DNA from: an uncultured Litoreibacter sp.
Lineage (GTDB): Bacteria; Pseudomonadota; Alphaproteobacteria; Rhodobacterales; Rhodobacteraceae
Assembly: GCA_947504205.1 (NCBI GenBank)
Contig: CANNGL010000003.1
Location: 186,001-250,000 of the forward strand
DNA: 64,000 nt
Reading direction: 5' to 3'
Shown here piece after piece: positions 53,219 through 64,000 of the stretch (its first letter is position 1; each line of letters opens with the position of its first letter). A program made the position numbers and the translations under genes. The notes under the pieces are model-generated. The model ran no database searches. It had not been told where the DNA came from and worked only from the letters and a program-made list of their open reading frames with translations.

Positions 53219-54637
53219 TTAATCCTTGGATTTGTCCACCAATCCGTATTTGCGCAGCTTCACATAGAGGCTTTGGCGGCTCAGGCCCAACATCTCTGCA
53301 GCGGCAACACGGTTGTTGTTGGTCATTTTGACAGCAGTGACGATGCACATCTTTTCGATCACATCAGTTGTTGCCGACACGATGTCCTTCAAAGGTGACG
53401 AGCCGACCAGATCGATAACGTCGCGCATGTGGTCTTCGTTGGTTGCAGCCGGAACGGGATCGCGCAGAAGCTCGGCGCGGCCCGCATCGCGGATGACAAA
53501 TGCAAAGCGTGCCTTGGCCCCTCTTGCGAGAGCGGTTGCTGAAATCTCAACAGGAACGTTGCTGCCGTGATTTGTCGTGATCCGGGTGGAATACATCCGC
53601 ACTTTGCCGGATTGCGAGGCGCTTTCGAGCAAGACCTTGAGGTCAATTGCACCGCGGGTCAGGAACTCTGACAGGTTGCGGCTCTTTACATCTGACAGAT
53701 GTGGCTGGTCGGACAGGGACAGAAACGCTTCATTGGCGGACCGAATGGTGCCGCGTTCATCAGTGAAGACGACGGCGTCGCTGCCATCCCGGAACAACGC
53801 GCTGAGGCTTTCGCCAATTTCTGCGGTAGCGCCATCGCTGCGCGTGTCAGATCCAATGCGGCAGAGCAAAGTCCTGTCGCCGCCTGCCCTAAACAGGGTT
53901 GGTTCCAAGGTGACACGGCGATCTTTGCGGCTGCTGATATCAAGCGGTGCCGAGGCTTCGCTGGTCGCACTGGTCAGCAGGTTGTCCAGCAGGTCTTGGG
54001 TGTTTTCCTTGTTGAAAACGGTCCCAAGGCTAACGCCAAGCAGCGCATCGGCTTCTTCTTCAAGCGCCAGAGCGGCGGCCGCATTCAGATCGACGATCTT
54101 CCCGGTGCTGGCGTCGATCATCAACAAGGCATCGCGGGAGGCTTCCATGACAACACGGTAGCGCGTTTCGAAATCACGGTGGCTTTCGTAGTCCTTTTCC
54201 AGCGCAAGCTGCGCTTTGACCAGCCGTTGCTGAAGCTCGGCAATCGGGCGCAGGTCGCGGCCAAGCATCAGGATCGTTCCGTCGTGACCGGTGACGTGGA
54301 ACGTGTAGCGGATCGGGAAATCCCAGCTGGCGTTATCGAAGTGATTGATCTCGACAAATTTCGATAGAGTGACCTCACCCTTCCGGAATTCATTCAAAAC
54401 GTTTTTGAACCGCTCGCGGCTGTCTTCCTGAAGGAAATCGGCCATGTTGCGGTTGATCCAGTGGTCCAGACGGCCCAGCGTCTGGTTCAACGGATTTACG
54501 ACGACGGTTTCGATATTGCCGTCCATCGTGATGACAATCGCAATGTCGGAAGCGGTGGCGACAATTTCGTTGAAATGCTCGGGAGCGATCTTTGGATCAC
54601 TCGCTCCGATCCAGAAATCTATTTCTCTGGTATTCAT
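53219..54637 (-). CDS. ppsR: Transcriptional repressor PpsR (CrtJ)
   Basis: A 472-residue redox- and light-dependent repressor of photosynthesis genes. PAS domains occupy about residues 20-130, 155-250 and 275-385, with a Q-rich helix between the first two. A Fis-type helix-turn-helix lies at 444-465 (AAAEMLGLSRQSLYVKLRKYG). It has exactly two cysteines, Cys259 and Cys431, at the positions of the redox-active pair of Rhodobacter PpsR. It binds TGT-N12-ACA, a site seen eight times in this window. It is co-oriented with ppaA 35 bases upstream. Confidence 0.95.
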   Translation of the reverse strand: MNTREIDFWIGASDPKIAPEHFNEIVATASDIAIVITMDGNIETVVVNPLNQTLGRLDHWINRNMADFLQEDSRERFKNVLNEFRKGEVTLSKFVEINHFDNASWDFPIRYTFHVTGHDGTILMLGRDLRPIAELQQRLVKAQLALEKDYESHRDFETRYRVVMEASRDALLMIDASTGKIVDLNAAAALALEEEADALLGVSLGTVFNKENTQDLLDNLLTSATSEASAPLDISSRKDRRVTLEPTLFRAGGDRTLLCRIGSDTRSDGATAEIGESLSALFRDGSDAVVFTDERGTIRSANEAFLSLSDQPHLSDVKSRNLSEFLTRGAIDLKVLLESASQSGKVRMYSTRITTNHGSNVPVEISATALARGAKARFAFVIRDAGRAELLRDPVPAATNEDHMRDVIDLVGSSPLKDIVSATTDVIEKMCIVTAVKMTNNNRVAAAEMLGLSRQSLYVKLRKYGLVDKSKD

Positions 54638-54672
54638 ACTGCTTCACCTATCAAGGACGAGGCGCCCATTTT

Positions 54673-55467
54673 TCAAGTCTCTTCGCAAGCAACTGACGCC
54701 TCAGATACTTCAATGTTACAGAACTTCAAAGCTTCTTTCGCGTCTGTGGTTACCAGATCCGCTCCAGTCAGATCTTTGAGGTCCAGATCTTGTGTATCGA
54801 GCAGGCTGCTTCCGACAACGAAAGGAATGCGGGTCGAGGCGCTTTTGCGTAACGTCGAGATTATCTCTCTTGTGTGCCGGATGTTCCGGCTGGCTGCGAA
54901 TGAAAGTCCGACCATATCGAAATGAGCACCGCTATAAGACGCTGTAAGCTCTTTTAAACCTTGTCCCACTGCAAATGTCACATCACATCCGTGTTTTTCG
55001 ATTATCAGGGTCGCGGTGAGACCTCCGAAAACATGGTCTTCTTGCTCGGGGACGATAATCAGAACCCGGGGCCGATTGGGCGTGTTCTCGTTTCTGACAC
55101 GGCGACTTGAAAGAACCCGGATGCTCTCTTGCAAGCGCGCAACGCCGATGGTCACGTCGACGAAGCTGATCTCATTGCGGTGCCAGGCTTCGCCCAGACC
55201 GCGCGCGGTGTCGGGCGCATAATGGTTAACGATGTCATATGTCGAAACCCCGTGCGCAATGAGATCCGCAATCGTGGAGCTTCTGGCATCAGGGTCATCA
55301 GAAAGGACCGCGACGCTCAGCTTTTTGATCGTCGCTGAATAGTCTTCGGCGGGGATAGCGCGGTGTTTGGAGACCACTTGCGCCAAGGCCTGTTCGGCAA
55401 CCGATCGAACCAGTCCCGAGGTCTCTCTTTCCGCTTCAAGATAGTCGCTGATAATCGATTGGTTCAT
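54673..55467 (-). CDS. ppaA: B12-binding PpsR antagonist PpaA/AerR
   Basis: A 264-residue protein with a helical N-terminal half and a C-terminal cobalamin-binding Rossmann domain (RVLIIVPEQEDHVFGGLTATLI, FDMVGLSFAA, FVVGSSLL). The His in EQEDHVFGG is the expected lower cobalamin ligand. AerR/PpaA proteins sense light through B12 and relieve PpsR repression. ATG 55467 is preferred to a GTG three codons upstream. It diverges from bchF across a 330-base regulatory region. Confidence 0.92.
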   Translation of the reverse strand: MNQSIISDYLEAERETSGLVRSVAEQALAQVVSKHRAIPAEDYSATIKKLSVAVLSDDPDARSSTIADLIAHGVSTYDIVNHYAPDTARGLGEAWHRNEISFVDVTIGVARLQESIRVLSSRRVRNENTPNRPRVLIIVPEQEDHVFGGLTATLIIEKHGCDVTFAVGQGLKELTASYSGAHFDMVGLSFAASRNIRHTREIISTLRKSASTRIPFVVGSSLLDTQDLDLKDLTGADLVTTDAKEALKFCNIEVSEASVACEET

Positions 55468-55621
55468 ATGGCACACCAGAAAGAAATCTCAGTATCCGAG
55501 GCTAATTCCCCACCCAATTCTTTCATGCCCTTTCGGGGTTCATGTTCCTTGAAACTAAGCCAGTTGTCAAAGCTGGGTTCAAGTTACTGTGTTTGCAACA
55601 GAACTGGAGAAAATGGTGAAT

Positions 55622-55639
55622 TGTAAATTTTACCTGACA
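55622..55639. promoter_or_regulatory. PpsR/CrtJ operator 1, ppaA-bchF region
   Basis: TGTAAATTTTACCTGACA is an exact TGT-N12-ACA site, nearer to ppaA. On the minus strand it includes TAAAAT, a possible -10 for ppaA. Confidence 0.72.
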
Positions 55640-55711
55640 GCCAGAATCCTGAGATATTGGACGTATCCTTCAATGTGAGTCGAACCTGGCCAATGTGTCA
55701 ACTTAAAAGGT

Positions 55712-55729
55712 GTAAGTTTTAATTGACAC
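55712..55729. promoter_or_regulatory. PpsR/CrtJ operator 2 with bchF promoter
   Basis: TGTAAGTTTTAATTGACA is an exact TGT-N12-ACA site. Its right half is the -35 hexamer TTGACA (55724-55729), and TAGCCT (55747-55752) after 17 bases is a plausible -10 for bchF. The remaining gap sequence between the divergent genes shows no other gene. Confidence 0.78.
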
Positions 55730-55797
55730 TCTGCCGTGGCGAGAATTAGCCTGCTTGCATAACTCCCCAAAGTGGGAATCGGAGGAGGTCGCCCCTT

Positions 55798-59075
<3,278 letters not shown>

Positions 59076-59086
<11 letters not shown>

Positions 59087-62000
59087 CAACGATCATATCG
59101 GCTACCGCGTCGTGATCGTGACGCTGGACAGTCACGCAGCGGGGCCGGTCGCGCGGGCGATCCCCCGGCTGGAGAACGATTTTCCGGGTCTGTCGATCAG
59201 CATACATGCGGCCGCGGAATGGGGTGAAAGCCCCGAAGCGCTTGCGGCCACCCGGGATGCGATCCGCCATGGTGACATCATCATCGCGAACCTGTTGTTT
59301 CTGGAAGAACACGTGAACGCCATTGCACCTGATCTTCAGGCGCGCCGGGCGGGGTGTGACGCGATGATCGGCATGGTGGCGGATGCGGATATCGTGAAGC
59401 TCACCCGGATGGGCGAGTTCGACATGTCAAAGCCTGCCAAAGGTGTCATGTCGCTCCTCAAACGGCTCAAGCCGAAAGCGAAGACGCCGAAATGCGGCCA
59501 AGATCAGATGACAATGCTGCGTCGTTTGCCGAAAATTCTGAAATACGTACCAGGCAAAGCGCAAGACCTTCGGGCGTGGTTCCTGACGATGCAATACTGG
59601 CTGGGCGGCTCTGACGACAATGTAGAGCAGATGATCCGCTTTCTTGTGGCGCGTTATTGTTCGGATGCGCTGTGGAACAAAGTTGAAGCCAAGCTGCCGG
59701 TGGATTACCCCAATGTGGGTCTCTATCACCCCGATCTGCCTGAACGCATTACAGAAGATGCCGCTGATCTGCCGGGGCCGGACGCCCCGGTCGCGACCGT
59801 TGGGCTGTTGATGTTGCGCTCGTATGTTCTGGCCTCGGACACGGCGCATTTTGATGCGGTCATTCGCCAGTTTGAAGCCCAGAATATTCGTGTGATCCCA
59901 GCCTTTGCGGGTGGGTTGGATGGGCGCCCTGCGATTGAGGCATATCACCAGGGCGAGATCGATGCATTGGTGTCCCTGACCGGGTTCAGCCTGGTGGGAG
60001 GACCCGCCTACAATGACAGCGACGCCGCGGTGGAGACGCTGCAAGCGCTCGACATTCCGTATATCGCCGCACATCCGTTGGAATTTCAGACGTTGGGCCA
60101 ATGGGCTGGCAGTTCAGCCGGGCTGGGCCCTGTCGAGACCACCATGCTGATCGCGTTGCCCGAGCTTGATGGCGCGACCAATCCCACAGTGTTTGCGGGG
60201 CGTCATGGCAAGGACGGCTGTGATGGCTGCGCCAGAAACTGCCGTATGGAGTCAGAAGTGCGGGCGATGAGCCCTTGCTTTGAACGGATCGAGGCGCTTG
60301 TTAAGAAGACTGCACGCCTGGCGGCGTTGCGTCGCTCGCGTCTTGCAGACCGTAAGGTTGGGATCGTTCTTTTTGGTTTCCCGCCCAATGCGGGCGCGGT
60401 CGGCACGGCGGCTTATCTGAGCGTATTCGAAAGCCTGTTCAACACGCTGCACCGGATGAAGGCAGACGGGTATGATCTGGAGCCGCCTGCCACGGTTGAT
60501 GATCTTCGCAACGCGGTTCTGAAAGGCAACGCGCCACAATTCGGAACCGATGCCAATGTGATGGCGCATGTGCCTGCTGATCAGATTGTAAAGCAAACGC
60601 CCTGGCTGGCAGAGATCGAAAACCAATGGGGCCCTGCGCCGGGAAAAATCCAAACTGACGGTCGTGGTGTTTTCGTGCTGGGTGCCGAGTTTGGAAATGT
60701 GGCCGTCGCTGTTCAGCCTGCCTTTGGATACGAAGGTGATCCGATGCGCTTGCTGTTCGAAAAGGGGTTTGCGCCAACTCATGCGTTTTCAACCTTCTAT
60801 CAATGGCTGAAGCATGAGTTTCAGGCAGACGCACTTCTGCATTTTGGTATGCATGGCGCTTTGGAGTTCATGCCGGGTCGCCAAGCTGGTCTTGGCGGCG
60901 ATGACTGGCCGGACCGTTTGATTGGCAATCTGCCGAATATCTATCTTTATGCGGCGAATAATCCGTCTGAGGCGTCGCTTGCGAAACGGCGCTCCAATGC
61001 CATTACGATCACTCATCTGACGCCCCCATTGGCGGCGGCTGGCCTTTACAAGGGAATGGCCGAGTTGAAAGACAGCCTGACCCGTTGGCGCGCGATGGAG
61101 ATGACTGACCCGGCCCGGGCAGAGCTTGAAACACTTATCAAAGAACAGGCGCAATCGGTCGACTTGGCCGAAACCGCGCCAGATCAGCTTTGGTTGAAGT
61201 TGTTGGAAACCGAAGACGCACTTATCCCCGATGGGCTGCATGTGGTTGGACAAACGATATCGACCGCTGAGCGCGAAGAGCATTTGCGTGTGATGGATCA
61301 CTCCGATCCTGAGACGACACAGCATGTCGAAGAGATGCTGCAAGAGGACCATGAATTGCCTGCTTTGATGCGCGCTCTTAATGGTCGGTTTATTGCGCCC
61401 GTGCCAGGCGGTGATCTGATCCGGTCGCCCGAAATCATGCCGACCGGGCGCAACATTCATGCTTTCGATCCCTTCCGGATGCCCACTGCATTTGCGATGC
61501 AAGATGGGCAAAAACAGGCTCTAACACTGCTCAATACGCATAAATCGATGCCACGGACGGTTGCGCTGGTTTTGTGGGGTTCGGACAATATCAAATCTGA
61601 CGGTGGTCCAATCGCGCAGGCACTGGCCCTGATGGGGGCCACCCCTCGATTTGACAGCTTCGGACGATTGGCAGGTGCTGATCTTCTTCCCTTGGACGAG
61701 CTTGGCCGCCCGAGGATCGATGTCATCATGACATTGTCAGGCATTTTCCGTGACTTGTTGCCATTGCAGACCCGTATGCTGGCGGAGGCTGCTTACAAAG
61801 CGGCGACCGCAGACGAACCGCTGGAGCAGAATTTCATCCGCGCACATGCACTGGCCTATGCGCGCGAGATGGATGTGGATATCGAAACAGCCAGCCTGCG
61901 CGTCTTTTCGAATGCCGAGGGTGCTTATGGCTCGAACGTTAATCAACTGGTTGATAGCTCGTCCTTCGGTGAAGAAGACGAGTTGGCGGATGCCTATGAA

Positions 62001-62624
62001 GCCCGCAAGAGTTTTGCCTATGGCGTCAATGGCAAACCCACACCCCATGCCGCGCTTTTGCAGAAAGCTTTGAAAGACGTGGATCTGGCCTATCAGAACC
62101 TCGAATCCGTCGAATTGGGAGTGACCACGGTCGATCACTACTTTGACACGCTGGGCGGCATCTCTCGCGCTGTGAAGCGGGCGAAGGGCGAGGCTGCGCC
62201 GGTCTATATCGGTGATCAGACCCGCGGCGAGGGCAAGGTCCGCACATTGCAGGAGCAGGTCGCGCTTGAGACGCGGTCCCGTCAGCTCAACCCAAAATAT
62301 TTCGAGGGCTTGCTGAAGCACGGTCATGAAGGTGTGCGCCAGATCGAAGCGAGCGTCACCAACACCCTGGGATGGTCCGCGACAACCGGGCAGGTGGACC
62401 CTTGGGTGTATCAACGTCTGAGCGAGACTTTTGTTCTGGACGAGGAGATGCGCCAGCGCTTGGCGCGGCTCAACCCGGCGGCCAGCGCGCGGATGGCGAA
62501 CCGGCTGATCGAAGCACATGAACGAAACTATTGGCAGCCGGATGATGCGACGTTGGATGCGCTTCAGGCGGGTGCGGATGAATTGGAAGATGCGCTGGAA
62601 GGCGTGGGAGTTGCGGCAGAATAG
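59076..62624 (+). CDS. bchH: Magnesium chelatase subunit H
   Basis: A 1182-residue porphyrin-binding catalytic subunit of Mg chelatase. It begins [21 protein letters not shown], and the conserved [13 protein letters not shown] segment near residue 590 and the [17 protein letters not shown] and WVYQRL regions near the C-terminus are typical. ATG 59076 has AAGG six bases upstream; an ATG at 59058 is in frame and possible. It overlaps the bchB end by 11 bases. Confidence 0.96.
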
Positions 62625-63547
<923 letters not shown>

Positions 63548-63548
<1 letters not shown>

Positions 63549-64000
63549 TGCATCTGGCTGACGCCAAATATCAGCGCACACGCGCTCGGGTTGAAGATTA
63601 CTTTGACCGCACCGCGACCAAAACCTGGGAGCGGTTGACCTCTGATGCGCCTGTTTCTGGCATTCGTGCGACGGTGCGTGCTGGTCGGGATCGGATGCGG
63701 ACGATGATGCTTGAGCAATTGCCCGAGAACCTGACAGGTCAGCGGGTGCTTGATGCGGGATGCGGCACAGGTGCGCTGGCAATCGAGATGGCGGGTCGAG
63801 GGGCCGAGGTCGTGGCGATCGACATCTCTCCATCTCTTATTAAAATCGCGTCTGACCGGACACCCGGTCGCCTGACATCCAAGATCACCTATCTTGCTGG
63901 TGATTTGTCCGATCCGTCCCTTGGCAAGTTTGATCACGTCTGTGCCATGGACAGTCTGATTTACTATGAACGGACTGAAATAGGCTCTATCCTTGCCCAA
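63548..64000 (+). CDS. bchM: Mg-protoporphyrin IX O-methyltransferase, 5' part
   Basis: An open frame from the ATG at 63548 to the right edge (151 codons without stop), so the gene is truncated by the window. The N-terminus MHLADAKYQRTRARVEDYF and FDRTATKTWERLTSD match BchM. The SAM-binding motif is VLDAGCGTGALAIEMAGRGA, followed by VVAIDISPSLI and DHVCAMDSLIYY. It methylates the 13-propionate of Mg-protoporphyrin IX. It is coupled to bchL through TGATG. Confidence 0.95.

Noticed and set aside
55697-55714. TGT-N12-TGT next to the bchF operator
   Set aside because: The right half-site is TGT, not ACA, so it is not a PpsR palindrome, though TGTCAA read backwards is TTGACA; no good -10 was found at 16-19 bases.

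Overview
The window is one side of a photosynthesis gene cluster (PGC) from an alphaproteobacterium. The best fit is a marine Rhodobacteraceae (Roseobacter-group) phototroph, probably an aerobic anoxygenic one. The evidence is the gene order crtA-bchIDO / crtIB-tspO / crtDC / crtEF-bchCXYZ-pufQBALMC, the spheroidenone-type carotenoid genes, the pufC reaction-centre cytochrome in place of pufX, and the bchFNBHLM and bchG-transporter-bchP-idi blocks with ppsR/ppaA. No tRNA, rRNA, CRISPR array or insertion sequence was recognised. puhA, acsF/bchE and pucBA are not in the window.

Region 1 (1-5.3 kb) holds housekeeping genes: the 3' end of gltB, then on the minus strand gpmI, an envC-like gene, ctpA, rppH and a small secreted protein, coupled by short overlaps. 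Region 2 (5.4-20.5 kb) is an exopolysaccharide/capsule locus. It contains a GDP-mannose synthesis gene, two GT2 glycosyltransferases, a chain-length regulator with a degenerate tyrosine-kinase-like partner, an Alg14/Alg13-like split glycosyltransferase, a polymerase, an acetyltransferase, a flippase, an FrhB-like protein, a pyruvyltransferase, and a secreted esterase-like/LamG protein. Its genes alternate in strand, several convergent pairs overlap, and it ends at a small gene that resembles the head-spike base protein of gene transfer agents. Region 3 (20.6-21.5 kb) is rlmH-rsfS, which probably belonged next to gpmI before region 2 arrived.

Region 4 (21.6-42.6 kb) is the first PGC half: bchO-bchD-bchI-crtA on the minus strand; crtI-crtB-tspO on plus; crtD-crtC on minus; then crtE-crtF, bchC-X-Y-Z, pufQ and pufBALMC on plus. 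Canonical TGT-N12-ACA PpsR/CrtJ operators lie in the crtA/crtI, crtD/crtE and crtF/bchC gaps. PufC has only three CXXCH motifs. Two unlisted micro-ORFs (30 and 32 codons) bridge bchX-bchY and bchY-bchZ by stop/start overlaps. Region 5 (42.7-48.7 kb) is dxs, preceded by a strong intrinsic terminator, followed by a four-gene ATP-grasp / alpha-E / transglutaminase / Anbu-protease operon.

Region 6 (48.7-55.5 kb, minus strand) is ppaA-ppsR, bchG, a PucC-type transporter, bchP, idi and creA. Region 7 (55.6-64 kb, plus strand) is bchF-N-B-H-L and the 5' part of bchM. Together the genes supply isoprenoid precursors (dxs, idi, crtE), make bacteriochlorophyll a (Mg chelatase HID, M, the L/N/B and X/Y/Z reductases, F, C, G, P), make spheroidenone-type carotenoids (crtA-F, I, B), and build the LH1-reaction centre (puf), under PpsR and its antagonist PpaA.
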